Source of the DNA: Pseudopelagicola sp.
Lineage (GTDB): Bacteria > Pseudomonadota > Alphaproteobacteria > Rhodobacterales > Rhodobacteraceae
NCBI GenBank assembly: GCA_026195905.1
Contig: JAPHRE010000008.1
Location: forward strand, 1-48,965
Reading direction: 5' to 3'
Length of the DNA: 48,965 bases
Of the stretch, positions 1 through 12,294 are shown in pieces. Under the pieces are notes generated by a model that saw only the letters and a program-made list of their open reading frames with translations, was not told where the DNA came from and did not search any database. Every line of letters starts with the position of its first letter. The first letter of the stretch is position 1. The position numbers were made by a program, and so were the translations under genes.

Positions 1-405
1 GACGAGATCGACACCACCCTCCTCAAGGCCGAGGACGCCACACCCGACGACCTCCTCGCCGCCGATGGATATATCTTCTGCGCCCCCGAGAACCTCGCCG
101 CGCTCTCCGGCGCGATGAAAGAGATGTTCGACCGCTGCTATTACCCCCTCCTTGGCCGTATCGAAGGCCGCGCTTACGCCCAGATGATCTGCGCCGGGTC
201 CGATGGCACGAATGCCGCAAAACAACTCGCCCGCATCGCCACCGGCTGGCGTCTCAAAGAGGCGCAGCCTGCGGTGATCATCTGCACCCACGCCCAGACC
301 CAAGAGGCAATCCTTGCCCAAAAAACCATCCCCGAGGCCGATCTTGCCCAATGCCGCGACCTTGGCCAAGCCCTCGGCGCGGGGCTGGAAATGGGGATGT
401 TCTAA
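1..405 (+). CDS. Flavodoxin-like / NAD(P)H-dependent FMN reductase family protein, 5' end missing
   Basis: The reading frame is open from base 1 to a TAA at 403-405, so the N-terminus lies outside the window and about 134 residues are visible. The visible part has the layout of the flavodoxin-like fold: a D-GY-FCAPEN segment (the loop after the third beta strand that contacts FMN), then SGAMKEMFDR and a later strand-turn with ICAGSDGTNA. These are typical of small NAD(P)H:FMN oxidoreductases of the flavodoxin_2/FMN_red type. The FMN phosphate-binding loop expected at the N-terminus cannot be checked. It is followed 42 bp later by a membrane-protein gene on the same strand. The family call is reasonably secure; the substrate is unknown. 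Confidence 0.7.
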   Translation, partial: DEIDTTLLKAEDATPDDLLAADGYIFCAPENLAALSGAMKEMFDRCYYPLLGRIEGRAYAQMICAGSDGTNAAKQLARIATGWRLKEAQPAVIICTHAQTQEAILAQKTIPEADLAQCRDLGQALGAGLEMGMF

Positions 406-447
406 CCCCTTCCCCCGCCCCACCTTGCGGCCTATAGGATGTGTCCC

Positions 448-867
448 ATGCTGATCGCCAAACTTCTCCATATCCTCATGGCCGTGACCGGCGTCGGCTT
501 TGGCCTCGCCGCCCTGCTCACGGGGATGGCCGCCGCTGGCACGCCGCCTGCGCAAAACCTCCTGCTCGGCCCGCTGCGCATTCGCTTTGCGCGCATCTCC
601 TTTGCCTCGCTTCTGCTGCTCTGGCTCTCCGGTCTCTGGCTCTATGGCGGGCGCTATCTCGGGGCCGAGGTTCCGGCCCTGTTCTGGGTCAAGATCGGCG
701 CGGTGATCCTGCTCACGCTTGCCTCCGGCACGGCGCAGGTCATGCTTTTGCGCGCCGCCCGTGGTGGCCCGGCCCCGACCCCCGCCACTATGATGCGCCT
801 CTCCAAGGCCGGAGCCACCTTTGCCCTCGCGGCCCTGTGTCTCGCGGTGCTGACCTTTTCCACCTGA
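448..867 (+). CDS. Small four-helix integral membrane protein of unknown function
   Basis: About 139 residues with four hydrophobic stretches (roughly residues 2-26, 48-70, 78-100 and 117-137), no signal peptidase site and few charged residues, so it is predicted to sit in the inner membrane. I do not recognise a catalytic motif; the shape resembles small CopD/DUF-type 4-TM proteins but this is only a shape argument. An upstream in-frame ATG at 439 would add three residues; 448 is chosen because the hydrophobic segment starts there. The stop codon at 865-867 lies inside a 14-bp tandem duplication; without the second copy the protein would read on for eight more residues to a TAA at 903-905. 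Function unknown. Confidence 0.6.
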   Translation: MLIAKLLHILMAVTGVGFGLAALLTGMAAAGTPPAQNLLLGPLRIRFARISFASLLLLWLSGLWLYGGRYLGAEVPALFWVKIGAVILLTLASGTAQVMLLRAARGGPAPTPATMMRLSKAGATFALAALCLAVLTFST

Positions 868-878
868 CCTTTTCCACC
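851..878 (+). repeat. 14-bp perfect tandem duplication at the end of the membrane-protein gene
   Basis: The unit TGACCTTTTCCACC occurs twice in direct succession (851-864 and 865-878). Because 14 is not a multiple of three, the second copy is read in another frame and supplies an in-frame TGA at 865-867. Confidence 0.95.
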
Positions 879-912
879 TGGCCGCCGCCGTTCATCACGG
901 CTTAAAAGAGCT

Positions 913-978
913 GACCCCGGTCGGGGCGAAATCGACACCGACGCAATACCGACGTGATACCGACGCGATACAGACCCG
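913..978 (+). repeat. Composite repeat element, copy 1: GC hairpin plus four 11-bp units
   Basis: A short hairpin (CCCC 915-918, loop GGTC, GGGG 923-926) is followed after 8 bp by four 11-bp units at 935-945, 946-956, 957-967 and 968-978: ACACCGACGCA, ATACCGACGTG, ATACCGACGCG, ATACAGACCCG. A second copy with the same order of parts lies at 20939-21005. It occupies the gap between the small membrane protein and purB. The rest of the gap up to purB (979-1110) shows a weak ACCT/AGGT inverted repeat around 985-1000 and nothing else I can support. Confidence 0.85.
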
Positions 979-1110
979 CAAAAAACCTCTTTTTATAGGT
1001 CTTTGCCCATCGCACGCCCCCCCGACACCTTGCCCAAGCGCCCCCTTCGGTCTAAACCGCGCGCAACACGCCCTCGCAACCCATACGCAACGATACGGAA
1101 AGCCCCAGAC

Positions 1111-2415
<1,305 letters not shown>

Positions 2416-2440
2416 GCAACGCCTTCACCCGATCGCCAAG

Positions 2441-2473
2441 GGCCGGGCCGCTTTCTGCGCGCCCGGCCTTTTT
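2441..2473 (+). terminator. Rho-independent terminator after purB
   Basis: A perfect 8-bp stem, GGCCGGGC (2441-2448) with GCCCGGCC (2461-2468), a 12-nt loop, followed directly by TTTTT (2469-2473). Confidence 0.9.
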
Positions 2474-2576
2474 GCATCCGGTCTTTTTCTTTTTACGTCC
2501 GTGTTGACCGGTCACGCACTAAGCATTTCTTCATTCTTCGCGGCTTAACTGCCTCCAACTGGAAAGGAGGCACGCG

Positions 2577-3647
2577 ATGACGCGCGAGACCGCACCGATA
2601 CCCCTGGCCGCCCCGCGCCCGCCGCCCGCGCCGCGCCTGTCGCGTCGTCAAAAGGCGGCCATCATCGTGCGTTTTCTGCTCAATGAAGGTGCCAATGTCT
2701 CGCTGGCCGACCTCCCCGACGATATGCAGGCCGACCTGACCAAACTTATGGGCGACATGCGCTATGTCGACCGCGCCACGCTGGCCGACGTGGTGATGGA
2801 ATTCGCGGCCGAGCTTGAAGCGGTTGGCCTGACCTTCCCGGCCGGGATCGGCGGCGCGTTGTCGGCGCTTGAGGGGCGCATCTCTCCGCTGACCGCGCAA
2901 CGCCTGCGCAAAGAGGCCGGGGTGCGACAGGCAGGCGACCCGTGGCAACGTCTGCGGACTCTCTCGACCGAGCAACTGGTCGACATCTGCGAACGCGAAA
3001 GCACCGAGGTCGCCGCCGTCATGCTGGCCAAGCTCGACGTGACCCGCGCGGCAGAGCTTCTGGGCGTCCTGCCCGGAGAAAAGGCGCGCCGCATCACCTA
3101 TGCCATGTCCCTGACCGGGGCCGTGACCCCCGATGCCGTGGATCGCATCGGTCTCTCCCTCGTGGCACAGCTTGATGACACGCCGCCGCGCGCCTTTGCC
3201 GACGATCCCTCGTCGCGGGTTGGGGCTATCCTCAACTATTCCCGCTCGACAACCCGCGACGATGTGCTCAATGGGCTGGACGAGGCGGATTCCGCCTTTG
3301 CCGAGGCGGTGCGCAAAGCGATTTTTACCTTCCCCGACATTCCAACCCGCCTCAACCCGCGCGATGTGCCGCGCGTGATCCGCGATGTCGATCAAGAGCG
3401 CCTGATCGCCGCGCTTGGCGCAGCGACCGCGCCCGAAACCGCCCCCGTCGCCGCGTTTCTGCTCGACAACATCTCGGCCCGCATGGCCGACCAATTGCGC
3501 GACGAAATCCAGGAACGCGGCCAACCAACCCCGAAAGATGGCGAAAGCGCCATGGCCGAAGTGGTCGGCGCGATCCGCCGCCTTGCCGACACCGGGGACA
3601 TCACACTTCTCTCCCCCGATGAAGAGGAGGACGCCAGCGGCGCTTGA
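2577..3647 (+). CDS. FliG-like flagellar motor switch protein, divergent orphan copy
   Basis: A 356-residue protein that can be followed along all three FliG domains: an N-terminal part from about residue 24 (RRQKAAIIVRFLL), a middle part with the ARM-like helices (about 135-195, STEVAAVMLAKLD, AAELLGVLPGEKARR) and a C-terminal part (about 220-340) ending in IRRLADTGDITLL. FliG links the MS ring to FliM and carries the charged residues that meet the stator. Here the acidic pair equivalent to E. coli D288/D289 is N260-P261, and the EHPQ-type motif of the middle domain is replaced by ESTE. The start is fixed by a strong Shine-Dalgarno, AAAGGAGG at 2563-2570. No other flagellar gene is in the window. 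It may be the working FliG of this lineage or a specialised paralogue. Confidence 0.7.
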   Translation: MTRETAPIPLAAPRPPPAPRLSRRQKAAIIVRFLLNEGANVSLADLPDDMQADLTKLMGDMRYVDRATLADVVMEFAAELEAVGLTFPAGIGGALSALEGRISPLTAQRLRKEAGVRQAGDPWQRLRTLSTEQLVDICERESTEVAAVMLAKLDVTRAAELLGVLPGEKARRITYAMSLTGAVTPDAVDRIGLSLVAQLDDTPPRAFADDPSSRVGAILNYSRSTTRDDVLNGLDEADSAFAEAVRKAIFTFPDIPTRLNPRDVPRVIRDVDQERLIAALGAATAPETAPVAAFLLDNISARMADQLRDEIQERGQPTPKDGESAMAEVVGAIRRLADTGDITLLSPDEEEDASGA

Positions 3648-3685
3648 GAGTTTACACGTCCCGACCTCCGGCATAGGACTTGGGG

Positions 3686-4543
3686 ATGAAAAGCCTCTCG
3701 CCCAACGCCCGCGCCATTCTGCTCATGATCGTCGCGATCCTGTTCTTTTCGTTGATGGACGCCACCGCCAAGGCGCTCTCGCCACGCATCGGCGTGATGC
3801 AGGCGCTCTGGACGCGCTATGCGGGCCAGACATTCATCGTCCTGATCCTTGTCGCGCGACGGTTTCCCGGCGTCCTCAAGACCCGCTACCCCAAGCTGCA
3901 ACTGATGCGCTCGGTGTTCCTGATGTGCGCGACTTTCTGCTTTTTTACCGGCATTACCCATATCGGTCTGGCCGAGGCCACCGCGATCATGGATGTGAAC
4001 CCGGTCCTGATCACACTTGGCGCCGCGCTCTTCCTGCACGAACGCCTTGGCCCACGCCGCATTGCGGGGATTGCCGTATCCCTTGTGGGCGCGCTGATCG
4101 TGATCCGTCCGGGGTCGGATGTGTTTTCGCCCTATGCCATCTACCCGCTTGGCGCGGCGCTGTTTTATTCGGGCTACGCGCTGGCGACGCGCTTTGTCGG
4201 CAAGGACGAAAACGTCTGGACCTCGATGCTCTATACCGCCCTGTTCGGGGCCATCGTGCTCTCTGTCATCGTCTTGCCGGACTGGCGTGCGCCCGACCTT
4301 GCCTCGCTTGGCCTGATGGGGCTGCTTGTGGTCTTTGGCACGGTGTCGCAATTGCTCCTGATCCGCGCCCTCTCTGAAGGCGAAGCCAGCCTGCTTGCCC
4401 CCTTCGCCTATACCGGGCTGATCTTTGCGACGCTCTGGGGGCTGATCTTTTATGGCGAAATGCCCGACCTCTGGACCATTGTCGGCGCGCTTGTGATTGC
4501 GGGCGCGGGCACATATGTCTGGCACCGCGAAACCTTCCGCTAG
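3686..4543 (+). CDS. DMT-superfamily (EamA) transporter
   Basis: A 285-residue protein made almost wholly of hydrophobic helices, with about ten predicted membrane segments arranged as two EamA repeats (first around 10-140, second around 150-280). EamA members move metabolites such as amino acids or nucleotides across the inner membrane; the substrate cannot be inferred. The ATG at 3686 is chosen, preceded by GGGG; a TTG two codons upstream is possible. It lies 38 bp after the FliG-like gene and 10 bp before the acyltransferase gene, so the last two may be co-transcribed. Confidence 0.85.
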   Translation: MKSLSPNARAILLMIVAILFFSLMDATAKALSPRIGVMQALWTRYAGQTFIVLILVARRFPGVLKTRYPKLQLMRSVFLMCATFCFFTGITHIGLAEATAIMDVNPVLITLGAALFLHERLGPRRIAGIAVSLVGALIVIRPGSDVFSPYAIYPLGAALFYSGYALATRFVGKDENVWTSMLYTALFGAIVLSVIVLPDWRAPDLASLGLMGLLVVFGTVSQLLLIRALSEGEASLLAPFAYTGLIFATLWGLIFYGEMPDLWTIVGALVIAGAGTYVWHRETFR

Positions 4544-4553
4544 ACGCAGCACC

Positions 4554-5483
4554 ATGAGCAAGACCAAACCCCCGACCAAGCACAGCCTTGGCAACTACGT
4601 GACCAACCTCGTGCTGCGCGGGGCCATCCGGCTTGCGCTTGCCCTGCCATATGAGACGCGGGTGCGCTTCATGGGGGAACTAGTGTCGCGGGTGATTGCT
4701 CCCCTCGCAGGCTATCGCCGCCGGGTGCGCGACAATCTCGCCTATGTCTGCCCCGACCTGCCCAAATCCGAGGTGGATCGCCTGTGTCGCGCCGTGCCGC
4801 GCAATGTGGGGCGAACCCTGATCGAGATTTATTCCGGCCCCGAATTTGTCGCCCGCGCCATCCAGGCCCCGATCGAAGGACCGGGGCTTGCCCGGCTAGA
4901 GGCCGCCCGCGCAGAGGGCCGTCCGGTGATCCTCGTGACCGGCCATATGGGCAATTACGACGCCGTGCGCGCCAACCTGATCCATCGCGGCTATAACATG
5001 GGCGCGCTCTATCGGCGCATGTCGAACCCCTATTTCAACGAACATTATGTGCGCTCCATCTCGCGCATCGGCACGCCGCTTTTTGAACAGGGCCGCAAGG
5101 GCATGATCGAGATGGTCCGCCATATCCGCTCTGGCGGCATTCTCGGCATTCTGACCGATCTTTACGCCAAACAAGGCAAACCGCTCGACTTTTTCGGCAA
5201 GAAGGCACGCACATCGCTTGTCACCGCCGAACTGGCGCTCAAATTCAACGCCGCCCTGATCCCGGTCTACGGTCTGCGCGACCCGGACGGGATTGGCTTT
5301 CGCATTATTGCGCTTGATGAAATCCCCCATTCCGATCCCCTCACCATGACACAGGCCGTCAATGACGGCCTCGAAGCCCTTGTGCGGGAGAATATGGATC
5401 AATGGTTTTGGGTGCATCGGCGCTGGAAACTGGCCGAGGTAGATGCCCGCGCCCCGGCACCAGAGCGCGACAGCACGTCTTAA
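4554..5483 (+). CDS. Lysophospholipid / late lipid A acyltransferase family (LpxL/HtrB type)
   Basis: A 309-residue protein of the LpxL/HtrB acyltransferase family, which adds a secondary fatty acyl chain to lipid A precursors at the inner face of the inner membrane. The catalytic HX4D motif is visible as HMGNYD (His131, Asp136), followed by a conserved LYRRMSNP and a GGILGILTDLY segment. An N-terminal amphipathic or membrane segment (about 16-35) agrees with membrane attachment. The start at 4554 follows the DMT gene by 10 bp; an upstream ATG at 4497 would overlap that gene and looks spurious. The TAA at 5481-5483 overlaps the convergent stop of the next gene (shared TTAA). Confidence 0.85.
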   Translation: MSKTKPPTKHSLGNYVTNLVLRGAIRLALALPYETRVRFMGELVSRVIAPLAGYRRRVRDNLAYVCPDLPKSEVDRLCRAVPRNVGRTLIEIYSGPEFVARAIQAPIEGPGLARLEAARAEGRPVILVTGHMGNYDAVRANLIHRGYNMGALYRRMSNPYFNEHYVRSISRIGTPLFEQGRKGMIEMVRHIRSGGILGILTDLYAKQGKPLDFFGKKARTSLVTAELALKFNAALIPVYGLRDPDGIGFRIIALDEIPHSDPLTMTQAVNDGLEALVRENMDQWFWVHRRWKLAEVDARAPAPERDSTS

Positions 5484-6190
5484 CGCACGCGATCCGCGGC
5501 CCAGATCGGCCCGTTGCCCTTGCCCTGAACAAGCGTCACAACCGGCGCATCGCCCACCGCTGGTGCGTCAATTTCCAACGGTGCCTGCCCGTCCCATTCC
5601 GCAAGCACATGCCAATCCGTGACGATATTGGCATAGCTGAGCTTGCGCCCGGCATTTTCGCCACGTTTGATGACAACCTCGTCTTCCGGCTCATACCGCA
5701 CCAGATGGACAACCATCGGCCCCGGTGCCTCTATACCCGCCGTCGCAATCCTGGCCTCAATCCGGACCCGCTCACCGAGGCGCTCTATCGAGACAACAAC
5801 CGGCGAGTCCGCCGCAAGATGCGCCTTGAGCAGCGACTCAACCTCAAGCGGATGATTGCCCACCACATGATCGCGCCCGCCAATGATAATTTGCGGCGTA
5901 TAGATCATCCGATGCCCCGACGCGCGCGCATAATTCTTTTGCCGCTTGGTAAAGGCCGGGTTGGCAAAGTTATCCTTCCAGCCAAGATAGTCCCAGTAAT
6001 CCACATGCAGCGCCAAGGCGATGACATCGTCGCGCCCGGCAAGCTCGGCCTTGAAATACTCATCCGCCGCCGGACAAGACGAACACCCCTGCGAGGTGAA
6101 CAACTCGACAACAACCGGGCGCGGTTCGCAGACCGCCGCACCCGCCGCCGCGATCCAACCCAAGAGAAGAGATGTGGCCAATAGCTTCAT
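5480..6190 (-). CDS. DUF1223 family secreted thioredoxin-like protein
   Basis: A 236-residue protein with an N-terminal signal peptide (hydrophobic residues about 4-19, then AVCEP) and a thioredoxin-like opening strand VVVELFTSQGC-SSC with Cys36 and Cys39 in a CxxC pair. The following ALALHVDYWDYLGWKD segment and the YTPQIIIGG segment are the usual DUF1223 landmarks. The family is periplasmic and of unproven function; a redox role is inferred from the CxxC. The start at 6190 gives the signal peptide directly. Its stop TAA shares TTAA with the convergent acyltransferase gene. Confidence 0.85.
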   Translation of the reverse strand: MKLLATSLLLGWIAAAGAAVCEPRPVVVELFTSQGCSSCPAADEYFKAELAGRDDVIALALHVDYWDYLGWKDNFANPAFTKRQKNYARASGHRMIYTPQIIIGGRDHVVGNHPLEVESLLKAHLAADSPVVVSIERLGERVRIEARIATAGIEAPGPMVVHLVRYEPEDEVVIKRGENAGRKLSYANIVTDWHVLAEWDGQAPLEIDAPAVGDAPVVTLVQGKGNGPIWAADRVR

Positions 6191-6304
6191 CTGTGTCGCA
6201 TTCCTTTGCCTGACCTGTTGGAACTTATGCCTGCGCCTCGAAAATGGCCAATAAATGTTTCGAGAGCGACCTGTTACAAACCCCTCTCGCCCTAGGCTAC
6301 GCGC

Positions 6305-6336
6305 AAAAAAGGGCACCACAGTCTTTTGTGATGCCC
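6305..6336 (-). terminator. Terminator after acnB (probably works both ways)
   Basis: Stem GGGCA-C-CACA (6311-6320) with TGTG-A-TGCCC (6327-6336), one internal mismatch, 6-nt loop. On the minus strand it is followed by TTTTTT (complement of 6305-6310); on the plus strand a TGCTTTTTG tract follows. Confidence 0.85.
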
Positions 6337-6362
6337 TGCTTTTTGCCAAATGTCGCGCAGCT

Positions 6363-9152
6363 TTAGAAATGCGCCGACTGCGTGGTCGCCGGAACGGCAA
6401 GCGGCGGGGCGAATTTGGTCAGGTCAATCCCCTCCACTGCGGTTTTGTATTCCTCAAGGGTCGGGACGCGGCCAAGGATGGCCGAAAGCACGACAACCGG
6501 CGTCGAGGCCAAAAGGGATTCACCTTTCTTTTCGCTGGAATCCTCGACAACACGGCCTTGGAAAAGACGCGTCGACGTGGCCAGAACCGTATCGCCCTTC
6601 TCGGCCTTCTCCTGGTTGCCCATGCAAAGGTTACACCCCGGACGCTCAAGATAGAGGATGTTCTCATACTCGGTGCGCGCTTGGGCCTTCGGGAAAAGAT
6701 CGTCGAACTCGAAACCGGAATAACGCTCAAGGATTTCCCAATCGCCCTCTTCCTTCAACTCGTCGATGATGTTGTAGGTCGGGGCCGCAACAACAAGCGG
6801 CGCCTTGAACTCGACCTTGCCGGTGGCTTTTTCAAGGTTCTTGAGCATCTGGGCGACGATTTTCATATCCCCCTTGTGCACCATGCAGGAGCCAACAAAC
6901 CCAAGATCAACGGCCTTGTCGGCGCCATAATACGACACCGGACGGATTGTATCATGGGTATAGCGTCGCGACACATCCGCGTTGTTGACGTCCGGGTCCG
7001 CGATCATCGGCTCGTCGATCTGATCAAGGTCAACGACCACTTCGGCAAAATACTTGGCGTTGTCATCCGGGGTCAGGGCCGGGTTTTTGCCCGACTTGAT
7101 CTCAGCAATGCGCTTGTCGGCCTTTTCGATAAGCCCCTGAAGCGTGCGCGCCTCATTGTCCATGCCCTTGTCGATCATGATCTGGATACGGCTCTTGGCA
7201 AGCTCAAGCGATCCGATCAACGTCTCGTCATTCGAGATACAGATCGACGCCTTGGCCTTCATCTCTGCGGTCCAGTCGGTGAAGGTAAACGCCTGATCGG
7301 CCAAAAGCGTGCCGATATGAACCTCGATCACCCGGCCCTGGAACACGTTGTCGCCATGCTGCTTGAGCATCTGCGCCTGTGTGGCATGCACCACGTCGCG
7401 GAAATCGAGGTGATCGGCCATGCGGCCCTTGAACGTGACCTTAACCGAGTCCGGGATCGGCATCGTCGCTTCGCCGGTCGCCAGCGCAAGCGCCACCGTG
7501 CCCGAGTCCGCGCCAAAGGCCACCCCCTTGGACATCCGCGTATGGCTATCGCCGCCAATCGTGATGTCCCAATCATCCACGGTCAGGTCGTTTAGAACCT
7601 TGTGGATCACGTCGGTCATCGCGTGGTATTCGCCCTTCGGATCACGCGCGGTGATGAGGCCGAATTTATTCATAAAGGACATGAGCTTGGGGATATTGGC
7701 CTGCGCCTTCTTGTCCCAAACCGACGCCGTGTGACAGCCGGATTGATACGCGCCATCAACCGTCGGCGAAATCACCGTCGCCGCCATCGCCTCAAGCTCC
7801 TGCGCCGTCATAAGGCCCGTGGTATCCTGCGAGCCGACGATATTGACCTGAACCCGCACATCCGACCCCGCATGCAAGGTCTTGCCCGGTGTTGTGCCGC
7901 GCGCGTTCTTGTTGAAAATCTTTTCAACCGCCGTAAGACCCTGCCCCTCGTGGCTGATCTCTTTCGACGGCGCAAAGACCGATTGCAATTCCTGACCAAG
8001 CGTTTCGGCGGCAAAGGTCTGAAGTTTCTTGCCAAAGACAACGGCATACGACCCGCCCGCCTTCATGAACTCAACCTTTTGCGGCGTGAACGCCGAGGAC
8101 ACGTCGACAAGCTCGGTGCCGTCCGCATCATAGAGTTTCTTGGTCTTGGTGTTGATGGTAAGCACCTTGCCGGTCTCAACCGAATAGGTGCGCTCAAGAA
8201 CCGGGTCGCCGTTTTCGTCAACAACGGTGTTGCCGTCCGCATCGACCTTCTTGACCCAGTTTTTGAGGTCAATACCAATCCCGCCGGTGACGCCCACGGT
8301 CGTCAGGAAGATCGGCGAAATGCCGTTGGTCCCCGCCACAACCGGCGCAATATTGACGAACGGCACATAAGGCGACGCCTGCTTGCCCGTCCAAAGCGCC
8401 ACGTTGTTGACGCCCGACATGCGCGACGATCCGACGCCCATTGTGCCCTTCTCGGCAATGAGCATGACGCGCGCATCGGGGTTGGCTTTCTGAAGCGCCT
8501 GAATTTCGGCCTGCGCTTCGGGGGTAATCATGCATTTGCCGTGCAATTCGCGGTCCGAGCGCGAATGCGCCTGATTGCCCGGCGACAAAAGGTCGGTCGA
8601 AATATCGCCTTCGGCGGCGATATAGGTGACGACTTTGATCTCGTCTTCGATCTCGGGAAGTTTGGTAAAGAACTCGGCCTTGGCATAGCTTTCAAGGATA
8701 TCGCGCGCCACGGCATTGCCCGCCGCATACGCCTTGGCCAGACGCTCCATATCCGCCTCATAGAGGAAGACCTGCGTCTTAAGAACATCGGCCGCCTGTT
8801 TGGCAAGCGCCGCATCATCGCCAAGCGCCACATCAAGCAGCACGGCAATCGACGGGCCGCCTTTCATATGCGACAGCAATTCAAACGCAAAATCCGGTGT
8901 GATCTCGGCGACTTCGGTTTCGCCAAGGACGATCTCCTTGAGGAACGCCGCCTTCACGACCGCGGCGCTCGTGGTGCCGGGCAAGGTATTGTAGATGAGG
9001 AAATTCAGGGATGCCTCGCGATGGGCGTTGCCGCTGTCCTTGATCTGTTCGATCAACTCCTCCACAAGAGCGCCGTCATCAATCGGCTTGGGGTGAAGAT
9101 CCTGCTCTTTGCGCGCGTCGATCTCGGTTAGGTAGTCTGTGTACAAGCTCAT
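6363..9152 (-). CDS. acnB: Aconitate hydratase B (bifunctional aconitase / 2-methylisocitrate dehydratase)
   Basis: A 929-residue TCA-cycle enzyme that interconverts citrate and isocitrate using a [4Fe-4S] cluster. It has the AcnB domain order: an N-terminal HEAT-like helical domain (about 1-160), the swivel domain, then the catalytic domains. Two cluster ligands sit in the late segment ERPGCNLCMGNQ (CxxC) and the third in GFVGSCMVHKGD. The start MSLYTDYL at 9152 is the usual AcnB N-terminus; the longer open frame extends into the regulatory gap. It is transcribed away from acnA, the other aconitase, and ends at a strong hairpin terminator. Confidence 0.97.
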   Translation of the reverse strand: MSLYTDYLTEIDARKEQDLHPKPIDDGALVEELIEQIKDSGNAHREASLNFLIYNTLPGTTSAAVVKAAFLKEIVLGETEVAEITPDFAFELLSHMKGGPSIAVLLDVALGDDAALAKQAADVLKTQVFLYEADMERLAKAYAAGNAVARDILESYAKAEFFTKLPEIEDEIKVVTYIAAEGDISTDLLSPGNQAHSRSDRELHGKCMITPEAQAEIQALQKANPDARVMLIAEKGTMGVGSSRMSGVNNVALWTGKQASPYVPFVNIAPVVAGTNGISPIFLTTVGVTGGIGIDLKNWVKKVDADGNTVVDENGDPVLERTYSVETGKVLTINTKTKKLYDADGTELVDVSSAFTPQKVEFMKAGGSYAVVFGKKLQTFAAETLGQELQSVFAPSKEISHEGQGLTAVEKIFNKNARGTTPGKTLHAGSDVRVQVNIVGSQDTTGLMTAQELEAMAATVISPTVDGAYQSGCHTASVWDKKAQANIPKLMSFMNKFGLITARDPKGEYHAMTDVIHKVLNDLTVDDWDITIGGDSHTRMSKGVAFGADSGTVALALATGEATMPIPDSVKVTFKGRMADHLDFRDVVHATQAQMLKQHGDNVFQGRVIEVHIGTLLADQAFTFTDWTAEMKAKASICISNDETLIGSLELAKSRIQIMIDKGMDNEARTLQGLIEKADKRIAEIKSGKNPALTPDDNAKYFAEVVVDLDQIDEPMIADPDVNNADVSRRYTHDTIRPVSYYGADKAVDLGFVGSCMVHKGDMKIVAQMLKNLEKATGKVEFKAPLVVAAPTYNIIDELKEEGDWEILERYSGFEFDDLFPKAQARTEYENILYLERPGCNLCMGNQEKAEKGDTVLATSTRLFQGRVVEDSSEKKGESLLASTPVVVLSAILGRVPTLEEYKTAVEGIDLTKFAPPLAVPATTQSAHF

Positions 9153-9500
9153 GACGGTCCCTAGTGTTCGTATTTGGAAAAGCGTGAAAGACGACTTGCC
9201 CTGACCGCGCAGACCGCCTCCCCATCTAATTGTATGCCGAAGTATACCAAGTCTGTTTTCGTTGCAAGCCACCCAACCCTCACCATCGTGCCTTTTATGA
9301 CAAAACAAGGCATTTTTGGCGCACCGGAGACAGGCCCCATAACAGAGCACAATCAGGCGTCTTTGGGGTCTGCCTACCCTCGCCGGGGGCAAGGGCGCAA
9401 TGGCGATTGCCTTTTAATATGAGAACAAAAGCGTATATCTATCTTTTAAGGCGTCAAAACTGTCGCCACGTGACTCCACTATGATTCGGAGGGTTTATCC
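9153..9500. promoter_or_regulatory. Divergent regulatory gap between acnB and acnA
   Basis: A 348-bp region with no convincing gene; two short open frames on the plus strand lack recognisable protein features. It must hold promoters for both aconitase genes. It contains an imperfect inverted repeat at 9230-9250 (TTGTAT, 8-bp spacer, ATACCAA; core GTAT 9232-9235 with ATAC 9244-9247), whose reverse complement begins TTGGTATAC and resembles half of a GntR-type operator. The acnA-proximal 90 bp is AT-richer, and a CGGAGGG ribosome site ends 9 nt before the acnA ATG. I cannot place the promoter hexamers with confidence. Confidence 0.5.
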
Positions 9501-12188
<2,688 letters not shown>

Positions 12189-12264
12189 CACCGCCCAAAC
12201 TGCTGCTTTGGTGACACCGAGCCGCCCCTCCGCCTGAGTCTTTCCAAAGGAAAGGCACAGGCTC

Positions 12265-12292
12265 AAAAAAGCGTGGCCCCGCAAGGGGCCAC
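12265..12292 (-). terminator. Terminator of the leftward ccm operon
   Basis: A perfect 8-bp stem with tetraloop: GTGGCCCC (12273-12280), GCAA, GGGGCCAC (12285-12292). On the minus strand the stem is followed after two bases by TTTTTT. A second, smaller hairpin (CTTTCC/GGAAAG) lies at about 12239-12254 between this and acnA. Confidence 0.88.
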
Positions 12293-12294
12293 TC

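Noticed and set aside
935-978. CRISPR-like direct repeats
   Set aside because: Units are 11 bp and contiguous with no spacers, and no cas genes are present.
5402-6184. Plus-strand frame opposite the DUF1223 gene
   Set aside because: Arg-rich translation and no features; the minus-strand gene has a signal peptide and CxxC.
7602-9131. 509-codon plus-strand frame opposite acnB
   Set aside because: Arg/His-rich shadow of the acnB reading frame without ribosome site or recognisable domains.
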